Shown one piece after another: positions 16,639 through 25,530 of a DNA stretch of 44,121 nt (position 1 is the first letter of the stretch; every line of letters begins with the position of its first letter). The position numbers were made by a program, and so were the translations under genes. The DNA comes from an uncultured Gammaproteobacteria bacterium (GTDB lineage Bacteria; Pseudomonadota; Gammaproteobacteria; Pseudomonadales; Pseudohongiellaceae): the NCBI GenBank assembly GCA_913031035.1, contig CAJWGN010000012.1, positions 1-44,121 on the forward strand, given 5' to 3'. Below the pieces are notes generated by a model. The model made no database searches and was not told where the DNA came from. It was given only the letters and a program-made list of their open reading frames with translations.

Positions 16639-17407
16639 CGACTCAGTTTAGATTAGGACCAAAATCAAATCATATAACCGAAACTGCATTTCGAAAATGT
16701 GACACGGTGACGCGCGTCAAATTGTCGCAGGAGTAATTCACTTACTTTGTGGGCAGCAAGAGCCTACTTAACTTTTTCCCATGCTGAAATAGCATTAAAG
16801 CCCCATAGAGTGAACAATGGATAATTGGCGCGCGTAACAGCTGCTAGTTTATACCCAGTAATAAATTACCATCGGCTAGCTAAAGTTAGATTTCGCCAAT
16901 GACTATAACTGGCACTAAATGGGCCCCAGTCCACTAGTCATCGCCAGCATCATGATACTGCGGTGGCGTTGTTTTTTTGGAAATAAAGGCGGTTTCGAGT
17001 CAGTACTCAGGCGAGCGCAGGGAAAGGGAGAAGAAGAGATAGTTTTGTTCAGAGTTATCGCCATTCAAAAAACTGCATTACCCCAAGGCTAGATATGTAG
17101 GAGATTATGGCGTGCAGAACCAATCCAGTCCAAGACGAGGCTATTTATAAACAGACCGCGCTTATCGTAAGAGCCTGCACTGAAATTTTTCATCGCTTTG
17201 AAGGAGAGGCGGCAACGGTTTGCTTAATTGCTTCCCTGATCGCTTGCAGAGCTGCCTGTTTACTGATCTGCCTGTTTACTGATCTACTTGCTTATCAAGC
17301 TACTTCCTTACTGGCGTTTTCTTAACGCCTGTCGGCCATCGTCAATGCGTGTGCTAGACTAAAACTATTCAGTTTCATTACCGTTTAAAGGGATTTTTCA
17401 GATACCC
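16639..17407. other. Intergenic region, 770 bp, with tandem repeat; no convincing gene
   Basis: Divergent promoter region between the TonB receptor and the STAS gene. The open frame 17107-17325 has a good TAGGAG sequence close to its ATG, but its C-terminal half is a low-complexity Leu/Ala/Cys stretch encoded partly by a tandem repeat; I do not accept it as a gene. A GGCGTT/AACGCC inverted repeat near 17315-17332 lacks a T-tract. Confidence 0.6.
17252..17283 (+). repeat. Two exact tandem copies of a 16-bp unit
   Basis: CTGCCTGTTTACTGAT is present twice head to tail, followed by a decayed third start (CTACTTGCTTATCA). It lies about 125 bases upstream of the STAS gene and could be a slippage product or a regulatory repeat. 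Confidence 0.9.
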
Positions 17408-17719
17408 ATGGAAATCAATTCTCAGCTTTCATCTGACTTACAAGCACTGACTCTTACTCTTTTGGGCAAATTTGACTATACCTGCCATCAAGCGTTTCAA
17501 AACGCCTACGAGGCTAGCATCCCCACGCCTGCCAGGTTTGTTGTAGATATATTAGAAGTCCCCTCAATTGATAGCTCCGCCTTAGGCATGCTTCTACTGC
17601 TGCGTAACCACGCAGGAGGTGACAGCAGCGATGTTAGGATCATTAATGTTCAGGCCGACGTCTTTAAGCTTCTACAAACATGTAAATTCGATGAACTGTT
17701 CAAGGTAGACCCTCAATAA
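17408..17719 (+). CDS. STAS-domain protein (anti-sigma factor antagonist type)
   Basis: 103 aa, one STAS domain. The central motif VVDILEVPSIDSSALGMLLLLRNHAG matches the D-x-S-x-x-G-x-x-x-L loop and helix of SpoIIAA-like antagonists (read as two pieces, residues 46-58 and 59-71); the Ser in IDSSALG is the usual phosphorylated position. It probably works in a partner-switching cascade with an anti-sigma kinase, but no such kinase or phosphatase lies nearby. It stands alone, followed by a terminator at 17837-17865. Confidence 0.87.
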   Translation: MEINSQLSSDLQALTLTLLGKFDYTCHQAFQNAYEASIPTPARFVVDILEVPSIDSSALGMLLLLRNHAGGDSSDVRIINVQADVFKLLQTCKFDELFKVDPQ

Positions 17720-17836
17720 CACCCTGCCCATGCTCGGCCTTGAACTAAAACTACAGCCCATTGAAATAAATTCCAGCCAATTCCGTTCTTCCATAGCCGA
17801 TGGACTGTTAATTCAGCGGTCCTCGTGCTTTATTTA

Positions 17837-17865
17837 GCCCCTGCTCCCCGTAGGGGCGGTTTTTT
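17837..17865 (+). terminator. Rho-independent terminator after the STAS gene
   Basis: A 6-bp GC-rich stem (GCCCCT / AGGGGC) with a 9-base loop is followed by GG and six T residues. It lies 118 bases after the STAS stop. Confidence 0.8.
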
Positions 17866-17955
17866 ACTGAACCTGCCTGACTACTCATGTACACCTATTC
17901 AAGGCAACTGATCGATTACAAGTTGTCAGCCTCAAGTTGAGACCTTGGGATAAGA

Positions 17956-18351
17956 CTAAAGAAGTGCTTTCAACTCCTCAGGGAAAAATGGCTTTTTGAA
18001 ATCTTTCAAAGCCACTGCGTAAACAATAGCCTCCATTACCAGTTCATCACAGCCCTGCAAACGGATGGTTTGCTTAAAAGCAATTTTTAACCTAGACACC
18101 TGCTCAGCAATAACAGTCACCTCAAAATGGTTCCCCGACCTTAAAGGCTTTTTATAATCAAGCTCCGCGCGAGTGACTATTACAATAATTCCTCTTGCAG
18201 TAAGATCTGCAAAATCGACGTCGCGGCTTAACAAAAAGTCGTGGCGAGCAGTCTCCAGATAATTCTGGAATACCGCATTGTTCACTATTCCCTGCATGTC
18301 ACATTCGTAGTCTCGCACCTTCATGCCAACGGTAAATAAAGCCTCTTTCAT
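17956..18351 (-). CDS. Acyl-CoA thioesterase, YbgC/4HBT hotdog family
   Basis: 131 aa, one hotdog domain. VRDYECDMQGIVNNAVFQNYLE contains the 4HBT-type active-site Asp (D-x-x-G-I-V-N-N) at residues 17-24, followed by the ETARHDFL helix. These enzymes hydrolyse short- or medium-chain acyl-CoA or hydroxybenzoyl-CoA thioesters. It is divergent from hspQ. The gene is unlinked to tol-pal, so it is probably a stand-alone housekeeping thioesterase. Confidence 0.88.
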   Translation of the reverse strand: MKEALFTVGMKVRDYECDMQGIVNNAVFQNYLETARHDFLLSRDVDFADLTARGIIVIVTRAELDYKKPLRSGNHFEVTVIAEQVSRLKIAFKQTIRLQGCDELVMEAIVYAVALKDFKKPFFPEELKALL

Positions 18352-18474
18352 AATTTGAATTCCTCTAGTACATCTTCAGCCCAGCCTAACAAAATTCTTT
18401 TTCAACAAATAGCTGGCGATATCAGATCTCCATCCTATACTCAAAATAGGAACAGGAATTTAACAAGGGATGTT

Positions 18475-18789
18475 ATGACCGTTCAAGGAAACTTCCACCT
18501 AGGACAGGTGGTACAGCATCGTCTGTATGGCTATCGCGGGGTCATCGTTGATGTCGACTCGGAATTTAAGCTAACCGATGACTGGTACATGCAAGTTGCT
18601 AAAAGCAAGCCGCTTCGCAATCGGCCGTGGTTTAAAATTTTAGTGCACAACACAGAATATGAAACCTATGAGGCTGAGGAAAACCTTAGGGCTGAGGAGC
18701 ATCCGGACAAAATCAATCATCCCGATCTTAGGGATCATTTTTGCGGCTACTCAAAAGGCGCCTACGTAACCTCAATCCCTATAAACTAG
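18475..18789 (+). CDS. hspQ: Heat shock protein HspQ (YccV-type hemimethylated-DNA-binding-like domain)
   Basis: 104 aa from ATG 18475, preceded by AAGGGA four bases upstream. The open frame extends back to a TTG only 3 bases from the divergent thioesterase start, which is implausible as a translation start. The domain reads FHLGQVVQHRLYGYRGVIVDVD, WYMQVAKSKPLRNRPWFKIL, YEAEENLRAEE and NHPDLRDHFCGY; the family length is about 100 aa. E. coli HspQ helps degrade mutant DnaA and is a specificity-enhancing adaptor of the Lon protease. The chosen length agrees with the family. Confidence 0.9.
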   Translation: MTVQGNFHLGQVVQHRLYGYRGVIVDVDSEFKLTDDWYMQVAKSKPLRNRPWFKILVHNTEYETYEAEENLRAEEHPDKINHPDLRDHFCGYSKGAYVTSIPIN

Positions 18790-19011
18790 CTGCTGCCGCT
18801 AGGAGTAAAACGTAATGGCTAAATACTGGATAAGCTAGTAAGCCTGTAAAGAAATACCCGTTCGCCTGCCAAGTGTCCGCTCACCGTCAACACAGGAATA
18901 GCCGATTCCTCGTTAACTCGCCTCCATCAACCACAATTGAATTTTACTGTCTACTAGTGTCCGTTGATCATTCATGCCAAACTCATCCTTAATAACATAC
19001 GGTTACCCCCC

Positions 19012-19040
19012 GTAAGGGCTTTAACTTAACGAGCCTTTAC
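19012..19040 (+). other. 9-bp stem-loop in the leader of the SDR gene
   Basis: GTAAGGGCT pairs with AGCCTTTAC (one G-T pair) around an 11-base loop. It ends 20 bases before the GAGGAG ribosome-binding site of the SDR gene and has no T-tract. It may be a leader structure or the end of an upstream unit; function unknown. Confidence 0.45.
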
Positions 19041-19074
19041 ACGGTTGAATGCCAGCTGACGAGGAGATTTATAC

Positions 19075-19809
19075 GTGTCAAAACCAGTCTGCCTTATTGT
19101 TGGCGCCGGCGACTATATCGGCGCGGCAATCGCTAAGCGTTTCGCCAGAGGTGGGTTTACTGTCTGCCTCGCTCGGAGAGATGCATCTAAGTCCAGCGCC
19201 TTAATCAAAGAAATTCAAGCCAGCGGAGGAACTGCTCACAGCTATTCTATGGATGCCCGCGAAGAAGGTCAGGTAATCGAACGATATGACGCGATCGAGA
19301 CAGACATCGGCCCTTTGGAAATTGTTATTTCCAATGCCGGCGGCAATGTCAATTTCCCGATCCGTGAGACAACCGAACGGGTCTTCTACAAGGTCTGGCA
19401 AATGGCTTGCTTAACCGGGTTCCTTGCGGGCCGCGAGGCTGCCCGACACATGGTGCCGCGCGGACGAGGGTCCATTTTTTTTACCGGCGCCACAGCAAGC
19501 TTAAGAGGAGGCAGCGGATACGCCGCGTTTTCAAGTGCCAAATTTGGATTAAGAGCACTTGCGCAGTCCATGGCACGAGAATTAGGGCCGCAAGGATTGC
19601 ATATTGCACACTTGATAATCGACTCAGGCGTTGACACCGCGTTCGTCCGCGATCGCATTAAAGAGCGAGGCATTAATCCTGACGAATTACCTCAAGACAC
19701 TCTCATGAATCCAGACTCTATCGGAGAAGCATACTGGAATTTACACCACCAAACCCGAGACGCGTGGACCCATGAAATGGATATCCGACCGTTTGCGGAA
19801 AAGTTCTAA
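19075..19809 (+). CDS. SDR-family protein with substituted catalytic Ser and Tyr
   Basis: 244 aa. The GTG start at 19075 has GAGGAG eight bases upstream. Rossmann fold: cofactor loop VGAGDYIGAAIA (residues 9-20) and SNAGGN (86-91). Where classical SDRs have Ser...Tyr-x-x-x-Lys, aligning GATASLRGG and AAFSSAKFG on the conserved Lys156 gives Phe152 in place of Tyr and Ala139 in place of Ser. A Tyr149 is nearby but in the wrong register. So either catalysis uses other residues or the protein binds NAD(P) without classical SDR chemistry. It is followed after 20 bases by a GST-kappa-type isomerase gene and probably forms an operon with it. Confidence 0.87.
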   Translation: MSKPVCLIVGAGDYIGAAIAKRFARGGFTVCLARRDASKSSALIKEIQASGGTAHSYSMDAREEGQVIERYDAIETDIGPLEIVISNAGGNVNFPIRETTERVFYKVWQMACLTGFLAGREAARHMVPRGRGSIFFTGATASLRGGSGYAAFSSAKFGLRALAQSMARELGPQGLHIAHLIIDSGVDTAFVRDRIKERGINPDELPQDTLMNPDSIGEAYWNLHHQTRDAWTHEMDIRPFAEKF

Positions 19810-19829
19810 ACACCAGCTGAGACCCTATT

Positions 19830-20438
19830 ATGAGATTAGAATTCCACTTTGATTTTGGCAGCCCAAACACCTACTACTGCCACCGTGTTTTGCCGGAAAT
19901 TGAGGCTCGCACTGGAGCCAAGTTTGACTACGTTCCTATTTTATTAGGAGGGATTTTTAAAGCCACTAATAACAAGTCACCGATGGAAGCGCTTGCCGGG
20001 ATTAAAAATAAATCTGAATATAACGCCTTGGAAACAGCAAGATTTGTAAGCAGGCACAGGCTAAACAACTTCAAATTCAATCCAAACTTTCCCGTTAACA
20101 CGCTACACATAATGCGCGGCGCGGTGTACGCAATTAAAAGTGGATTGGGAGAGCGCTACATAGAAGCTATGTATCAGTGTATGTGGGAAAAAGAACTCAA
20201 TATGTCTGACCCAGAAGTGATAGCGAGTGCGCTGAATGACGCCAACCTGCCTGGCCAAGACATTATTGCTGGCGCCGCTAGCCCTGAGATAAAGCAGGAA
20301 CTGATTGATAACACGATGGCGTCTGTTGGACGAGGAAGCTTCGGTTCGCCTACATTCTACGTCGGTGATGAACTTTATTTCGGCAAAGATAAACTAGCAG
20401 AAGTGGAAACAGAAATTATCTACCAGACTAACGGCTGA
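19830..20438 (+). CDS. 2-hydroxychromene-2-carboxylate isomerase / GST-kappa-like DsbA-fold protein
   Basis: 202 aa. The N-terminal FHFDFGSPNTYYCHRVLPEIE carries the active-site Ser of the HCCA isomerase/kappa-GST family in the F-G-S-P-x-x-Y motif. The C-terminal segment GSFGSPTFYVGDELYFGKDKL is the family's conserved glutathione-site region. Family members use glutathione to isomerise aromatic-ring-cleavage products such as 2-hydroxychromene-2-carboxylate. No other naphthalene genes are present, so the substrate is open. Co-transcribed with the SDR gene 20 bases upstream. Confidence 0.88.
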   Translation: MRLEFHFDFGSPNTYYCHRVLPEIEARTGAKFDYVPILLGGIFKATNNKSPMEALAGIKNKSEYNALETARFVSRHRLNNFKFNPNFPVNTLHIMRGAVYAIKSGLGERYIEAMYQCMWEKELNMSDPEVIASALNDANLPGQDIIAGAASPEIKQELIDNTMASVGRGSFGSPTFYVGDELYFGKDKLAEVETEIIYQTNG

Positions 20439-20450
20439 GTAACGGGCAGA

Positions 20451-21077
20451 TTAACGGGCAGGGCTGCGATTAAAAACCCGCACCAATTTAATTGCTGCGC
20501 CAAAACTCGATGGTTCAAGCTGCATCGCTATCGTAAGCGTATTGCCGTTATCGGAAAGCGAATAAGTTTCCAGCGTAAAACCACCATCGCGAGGCCGCGC
20601 CTCTACGATTAGGTTTTTATTTTCCCAATAAGAAAGCGAAAAATCTTCACTCCCTTCACTGTAAAAACTGTTTGCCGAGGACTGCCTCTTGCGCCCATCG
20701 GTATAAAAAATTCGAGTGAAGTTATCTGCATATTCAAAGCTGCACTGAACCCCATCTATTGAGATTGTGAGCACATCGTCATAGGATATTCGGTCATAGA
20801 GTTCTTGCTCAACAGGACCTCCGCGATAGAAATCATCATCTCTTTTTGCGAACCATCGCCTTTTGACCTTGCCACCACCTTCTTTTATGGCCGCTTCAAC
20901 TTGATCATCCGTATTGTCGCTGCGATCTTCGTCAATCACCCAACGCCCAACTAGCATCTCGCTCGTCGGGTTTTCGGCCGCAGGCAGTATCTGGCTGCAA
21001 AAAATACTTGCCACTGCCAATAGCACCCCATAAAAAGTGTTTAGCTTGAGCATACTTGTTGGCGTGCGTTTAGACAT
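20451..21077 (-). CDS. Exported protein of unknown function
   Basis: 208 aa. Signal peptide (LNTFYGVLLAVASIFCSQILPAAE) with cleavage near PAAE. The mature part starts with LVGRWVIDEDRSDN, the W-x-x-D-x-x-x-S pattern common at the N-terminus of exported lipocalin-like beta-barrel proteins, and continues as alternating beta strands (LTISIDGVQCSFEY, FTRIFYTDGRKR, NTLTIAMQL). It is 18 bases downstream of the MFS gene, so likely co-transcribed with it. No enzyme motif is visible. It is convergent with the isomerase gene (12 bases). Confidence 0.75.
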   Translation of the reverse strand: MSKRTPTSMLKLNTFYGVLLAVASIFCSQILPAAENPTSEMLVGRWVIDEDRSDNTDDQVEAAIKEGGGKVKRRWFAKRDDDFYRGGPVEQELYDRISYDDVLTISIDGVQCSFEYADNFTRIFYTDGRKRQSSANSFYSEGSEDFSLSYWENKNLIVEARPRDGGFTLETYSLSDNGNTLTIAMQLEPSSFGAAIKLVRVFNRSPAR

Positions 21078-21095
21078 AGCTGAGGTCCGTTTCCT

Positions 21096-22550
21096 CTATT
21101 TTTTCAATGCGCTCGGTTCTTCTGATGCATCCAACACTATCACAGCGAGAGGTTTAGCGAAAAAAACATCGCGATTTCCGACCATAACGCGCGCTAACAA
21201 GATTACCAGGACGAATAAAACCAAGTAATAAACCGGGAAGACTGCCAAGGAATCAACAAAAACCGCTGTTTCTAAGCTTTCTCCTGTCAGAGTCTCTTGC
21301 TGCTGACCGCGCAGTGCAGCCACGTAAGCTGTGTACAACAAACTGGCAATGCCAAGCCCTAGATTCAATGCCAACCCCTTGAAACTCAACACCGTGGCTC
21401 TAATACTCGAGTCCACCTCTTTATTTATGTAATAACTTGCCTGAAATTGAACCATTCCCATCATAGCAAAAGCACCTACCGCGAAGAGAACCCCATAGAT
21501 CGGCACGGCGAAACTTAGCCCAATAAGACCTAGCATCAGTACGCAGGACAGGCTTAGGAAATTGAATATTGGCGAATGACTTGTAACCAAGTATCGAGAT
21601 ATTTTTGCATTCATTATTCCGACCAGAGACATCCCCGCGCCGATAAACCCAAACCATGAAATTGGAATATCTATGACTCGGTAATACTCACTTGAAAGCA
21701 CTGCAAACTGTCTTCCCACGCTGTCCAGTGCAAGCCCCGCTAAAATAACGAAGAGCACAAAACGATGATTGAATGTCCATTTTGCCGCAACCGCGATTTG
21801 CCTAAATGGCTCTAGCAGGGGATGTTCTTTCTCTCCCTTGCGGCTCTCAAGGTGCAACGCTTTCTTGCTTGCCAAGGCGTCTTTATCTAAATCGTAGAAA
21901 CCCAGCGCTGTGATGAGGACCGCACAAGCTGTCACCAATGTTAGCAACACCGGCAAGCGAATGACCATTGACTGGGGCAAAACCCATTGCTCGTTAAACA
22001 GGCCAAGGAGCCCATTAACAATGGCCGGATCGTATGCAAAGGCCCCCAAGATCATGGTGGTGAAAAACCCAATTGACACAACCATAGCGGTCTTTTCTAA
22101 GAGCTTCGACCAATCACCCTCGCGCCCGAGGGCCTTCAGCGAATCATAAGCTAATGCCTCGTCGGCACCGCTGGCTGCCGCTTCGGATAAGCCGGAACAA
22201 ATTCGGTTTCCTAGAAACAAAAAGAATAGTAAGTTCGAGCTACCTATCGGTGCAAACACAATAAGTGCCATTTCCAACACCATCATAGCAGCCGCGAAGA
22301 CCACCAACTTTTTTCGACCCACAATATCGGCTAAAGCGCCAGATGGGACTTCAGCTAAGACTATAGTCAGCGCCCAAACTAAATTTAGAATCGCGAATTG
22401 CTCAAGACTAAGACCGTAATCGAGAAACAAAATTGTAAAAACCGGGTAGTAAAACCGCGCCGTGTACAAAAGACGAAAGATTATAAAACGTCTCAAATTA
22501 CCTTCTAGCTGCGCGGGAGTCGCGGCTAGCCCATCTATGGCTTCTGACAT
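21096..22550 (-). CDS. MFS transporter
   Basis: 484 aa with about 12 hydrophobic segments. The MFS signature between TM2 and TM3 reads GALADIVGRKKLV (G-x-x-x-D-x-x-G-R-K). A hydrophilic central loop (KDALASKKALHLESRKGEKEH, residues 219-239) separates the halves. The N-terminal FRLLYTARFYYPVFTILFLDYGLSLEQ (two pieces, about residues 27-53) is the YxxxFYxPvxxLF-type start of drug/unknown-substrate MFS members. Substrate unknown. Upstream of the exported protein gene and probably co-transcribed with it. Confidence 0.87.
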   Translation of the reverse strand: MSEAIDGLAATPAQLEGNLRRFIIFRLLYTARFYYPVFTILFLDYGLSLEQFAILNLVWALTIVLAEVPSGALADIVGRKKLVVFAAAMMVLEMALIVFAPIGSSNLLFFLFLGNRICSGLSEAAASGADEALAYDSLKALGREGDWSKLLEKTAMVVSIGFFTTMILGAFAYDPAIVNGLLGLFNEQWVLPQSMVIRLPVLLTLVTACAVLITALGFYDLDKDALASKKALHLESRKGEKEHPLLEPFRQIAVAAKWTFNHRFVLFVILAGLALDSVGRQFAVLSSEYYRVIDIPISWFGFIGAGMSLVGIMNAKISRYLVTSHSPIFNFLSLSCVLMLGLIGLSFAVPIYGVLFAVGAFAMMGMVQFQASYYINKEVDSSIRATVLSFKGLALNLGLGIASLLYTAYVAALRGQQQETLTGESLETAVFVDSLAVFPVYYLVLFVLVILLARVMVGNRDVFFAKPLAVIVLDASEEPSALKK

Positions 22551-22618
22551 TTATTTTCCTGCATTAATACAAAGAGCCGAACATCTCGGGGGCTAAACTC
22601 AACAGCTGCAAGTTAGAT

Positions 22619-23494
22619 TTACAGATCTCGCAACCACGTCGATATAGCCTGTCCTATTTCGTCTGGAGAATCTTCCTGAATGAAGTGATTACCAGCGACC
22701 GTGACCTCTGTTTGATTAGGCCACGTTCGACAGAAATCACGCTGCGCTCCAACAAGGATTGATCCGGGTTGACCATTTATAAATAGCTTTGGCAACGGGC
22801 TCACTGATAGCCAATCAGCATAGTTTTGTATAATGACTCCCACATCGGCAGGCGAACCGTCGATGGGAATTTGTCGAGGCCATGTCAGCGTAGGCCGGCG
22901 ATCCTCACCAGCGTTAGTAAATGGCCTACGGTAAACGTTCATTTCTTCCTCGGACAAATCTCGCAAAATCGCAGAAGGCAACACCCTCTCTATAAACATG
23001 TTCTTTTCAAGAATCATTTCTTCACCGGCCTCAGACCTAAATGCCTGAAAAATTCCCCTAGCGCCCTCTGGCCAATCGGACATAAGCACAGGACTAACCA
23101 ATGCTTCCATATAGGCTATGCCCTTCACTGCATCACGGTTCTTATTAGCCCAATCAAAACCCAGCGCAGAGCCCCAATCGTGAATCACTAGAGTTACGTT
23201 TTCAGTGACCCCTAAGGCTTCTAAAGCAGCTGCTAGGTAGTCACTATGTTCTAAAAAGGTGTATCGATCCGGCCCAGAGTCATCTAATTTATCTGAATCG
23301 CCCATCCCGATAAGATCAATTGCGATGCAGCGACCCTGTTCTTTTAGATGAGGCATAACGTTGCGCCAAAGGTAAGAAGACGTTGGGTTGCCGTGCTGAA
23401 ACACGATAGGGTCACCCTCTCCCATCTCTACATAGCTCATTGTCTTACCGAGAACCATAATGCTCTTTTTGGGATGTTCTTTGACGCTTAACAT
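22619..23494 (-). CDS. Haloalkane dehalogenase (HLD-II, LinB/DhaA-like)
   Basis: 291 aa from ATG 23494, which has AGGAGG six bases upstream; the open frame runs ten codons further to an ATG without a ribosome-binding site. [12 protein letters not shown] gives the oxyanion/halide-binding Asn and the adjacent Trp region. [12 protein letters not shown] holds the nucleophilic Asp followed by the second halide-binding Trp. AYMEALVSP holds the acid Glu typical of HLD-II, and [15 protein letters not shown] the catalytic His. It should hydrolyse C-halogen bonds of haloalkanes to alcohols in the cytoplasm. Its neighbour on the other side is an acyl-CoA ligase gene, divergent, suggesting a link to alkyl-chain catabolism. 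Confidence 0.9.
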   Translation of the reverse strand: MLSVKEHPKKSIMVLGKTMSYVEMGEGDPIVFQHGNPTSSYLWRNVMPHLKEQGRCIAIDLIGMGDSDKLDDSGPDRYTFLEHSDYLAAALEALGVTENVTLVIHDWGSALGFDWANKNRDAVKGIAYMEALVSPVLMSDWPEGARGIFQAFRSEAGEEMILEKNMFIERVLPSAILRDLSEEEMNVYRRPFTNAGEDRRPTLTWPRQIPIDGSPADVGVIIQNYADWLSVSPLPKLFINGQPGSILVGAQRDFCRTWPNQTEVTVAGNHFIQEDSPDEIGQAISTWLRDL

Positions 23495-23641
23495 GGCTGC
23501 CTCCTGATCAAGATTCCCTGCCATCGATTGGGCAGGAAGACAGCCGAGAATAAACGCAAGAAGCGCCCTTTACAAACCACAATGCTCTCAATCCTCCTAG
23601 GCGACTTCAAAACTTTGGGCTTAAAGCCCTCGTAAGCGCTG

Positions 23642-23660
23642 CCAGTCGCTTAATGACTGG
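23642..23660. promoter_or_regulatory. Candidate operator: CCAGTC-N7-GACTGG inverted repeat
   Basis: A perfect 6+6-bp inverted repeat lies about 100 bases upstream of the acyl-CoA ligase gene, in the region divergent from the dehalogenase gene. A weaker GGGCT-TAA-AGCCC repeat lies just before it. No regulator gene is adjacent, so the assignment as an operator is only positional. Confidence 0.3.
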
Positions 23661-23762
23661 GACAAACTAAATTGAACACCGTCACTAGATAATATATTCT
23701 GCCGATCCTTAGTCTTTCATTTACCTATTGATTTTAGAAATTAGTATCAGGAGAGTACCGGT

Positions 23763-25397
23763 ATGACCATGCAAAACACACCACTGCTTATGTCAAAAAT
23801 TTTAGGCAGGGGCGCTAAACTGGACCCTGATGTTGAAGTAGTCACCATGCAAGCAGAGGGGACTCATCGACAAACACTCAAACAAACCTGGGACCGGGCC
23901 AACCAGCTTGCTCACGCCTTAAACACTCATGGCATTGAGATAGGTGACCGAATCGCCAGTTTCATGTGGAGTAACTATCGTCATTTAGAGCTCTATCAAG
24001 GCGTCCCTTCGATGGGATCTGTTCTACACACTTTGAATATTCGACTTTCAAGCACTGATCTTGAGTACATAATCAACCATGCTGGCGATAGGATCATTTT
24101 TGCAGATGAGGATTTATTGCCTTTACTAGAGCCACTTTGGGGCAAAGTTCCCTGCGTAGAGTTATTGGTCATTTGTCGTCATGGTGAAGGCGGTGAAAGC
24201 TCATTTGAAAACCAAATTGATTACGAAGATTTCATCGCCGCACAGGCGACTGAATATGATTGGCCTGAAATAGACGAAACCTCACCCATGGGGCTTTGCT
24301 ATACCTCTGGCACGACCGGGAAACCCAAAGGTGTGATGTACACCAATCGCTCCACGTACCTGCATACACTAGCCGAATGCCTTACAGATTCCCTTGGCCT
24401 GTCGGCCTTAGATTCTGTTCTTGGCATCGTACCCATGTTTCATGCAATGGGCTGGGGTTTACCTTTCTGTGCATCGATGCTGGGTTGCAAGCAAGTTATG
24501 CCTCATAGGTTTATGACACCCGACGCCTTCTTGCAATTAATGCACGACGAGAAAGTAACTATATCGGCTGGCGTACCCACGATATGGCAGGGTGTTCGCG
24601 CCACCCTTGAAGCCAGCCCAGACAAGTACGACTTGTCCGGCTTAACCCGCCTAACTTGTGGTGGATCGGCGCCGCCCGTTGAAATGATGCGCTGGTATTG
24701 GGATAGCCACAGTATAGAGATGATTCAAGGCTGGGGGATGACTGAAACAAACCCTCTCGGCACCCTCTCCCGGAAAGTGGCCAAACGATCGCACATGGGA
24801 ATATCTGAGGATCAGCAATTTGAAAATATCGCGAAAGCAGGTTTGTTCATGCCTGGCCTGGAGATCGAAATTTTTGATGACCAATGGAATAGATTACCCC
24901 ACGACGGCGAGGCTGTAGGCGAACTCTGTATCCGCGGGCCATGGATTGCCTCTGAATACTATAACGACCCCCAGCCGGAGAAATTTCACGACGGCTGGCT
25001 GGTAACCGGAGACGTTGCAAAAATTGACCCTGAGCAATACATCCTTATTTCTGACCGATCAAAGGATTTAATTAAATCCGGAGGAGAGTGGATATCGTCG
25101 GTAGATTTAGAAAACCACATCGTTGGCATTGATGGCGTCGCTCAGGCGGCTGTTGTCGCCCAGCCTCACCCTAAATGGGATGAGCGCCCAATTGCCCTGG
25201 TAGTAATGACTGCAGGCCATGAGCTGGACCAGAGCGCTGTGATGGAGCACTGCAACAGCATTTTCGCTAAGTGGCAACTCCCCGATGAAGTGATAGCGGT
25301 AACAAGCATCCCGCTAACCTCCACTGGCAAGATAGATAAAAAGACCATTCGAGCTGACCTAGTAGCTCAAGGCTACAAACTCCCAAGCCTGCGTTAG
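23763..25397 (+). CDS. Fatty-acyl-CoA ligase (AMP-forming, AlkK/medium-long-chain type)
   Basis: 544 aa, full length for the family. ATP/AMP motif YTSGTTGKPKGVMYTNRS near residues 180-197, the Gly-Trp-Gly-Met-Thr-Glu acyl motif (QGWGMTETNPLG), LVTGDVAKID, SDRSKDLIKSGGEWISS with the hinge, and TSTGKIDKKTIR carrying the adenylating Lys near the C-terminus. It activates free fatty acids with ATP and CoA at the cytoplasmic face. Preceded by CAGGAGAG. The beta-oxidation genes at 27.9-34.6 kb could use its product. It ends at a strong bidirectional terminator. Confidence 0.93.
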   Translation: MTMQNTPLLMSKILGRGAKLDPDVEVVTMQAEGTHRQTLKQTWDRANQLAHALNTHGIEIGDRIASFMWSNYRHLELYQGVPSMGSVLHTLNIRLSSTDLEYIINHAGDRIIFADEDLLPLLEPLWGKVPCVELLVICRHGEGGESSFENQIDYEDFIAAQATEYDWPEIDETSPMGLCYTSGTTGKPKGVMYTNRSTYLHTLAECLTDSLGLSALDSVLGIVPMFHAMGWGLPFCASMLGCKQVMPHRFMTPDAFLQLMHDEKVTISAGVPTIWQGVRATLEASPDKYDLSGLTRLTCGGSAPPVEMMRWYWDSHSIEMIQGWGMTETNPLGTLSRKVAKRSHMGISEDQQFENIAKAGLFMPGLEIEIFDDQWNRLPHDGEAVGELCIRGPWIASEYYNDPQPEKFHDGWLVTGDVAKIDPEQYILISDRSKDLIKSGGEWISSVDLENHIVGIDGVAQAAVVAQPHPKWDERPIALVVMTAGHELDQSAVMEHCNSIFAKWQLPDEVIAVTSIPLTSTGKIDKKTIRADLVAQGYKLPSLR

Positions 25398-25433
25398 GCA
25401 TTTAGCTGCCGGGGTAAGCAAGGCTGCCAAAGT

Positions 25434-25466
25434 AAAAAAGGTGCCGGGGCAACCCGCACCTTTTTT
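25434..25466. terminator. Bidirectional Rho-independent terminator
   Basis: GGTGC/GCACC with an inner GGG/CCC (one bulged C) closed by a GCAA tetraloop, flanked by A6 on one side and T6 on the other. It separates the convergent acyl-CoA ligase and exported-protein genes and can serve both. Confidence 0.93.
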
Positions 25467-25530
25467 GGTGTTTGCTTAGCTGCCTTTCACTTTCTGTTCG
25501 TTCTATCTCGCCCAGTCCCTTGGGATACAT

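Noticed and set aside
17107-17325. 72-codon ORF with a nearby TAGGAG sequence
   Set aside because: The C-terminal half is low-complexity Leu/Ala/Cys encoded partly by a tandem repeat, no family is recognisable, and it lies in a promoter region.
18355-18474. 40-residue N-terminal extension of HspQ from a TTG start
   Set aside because: It starts 3 bases from the divergent gene, has no ribosome-binding site, and the family is about 100 aa long; ATG 18475 has a good site.
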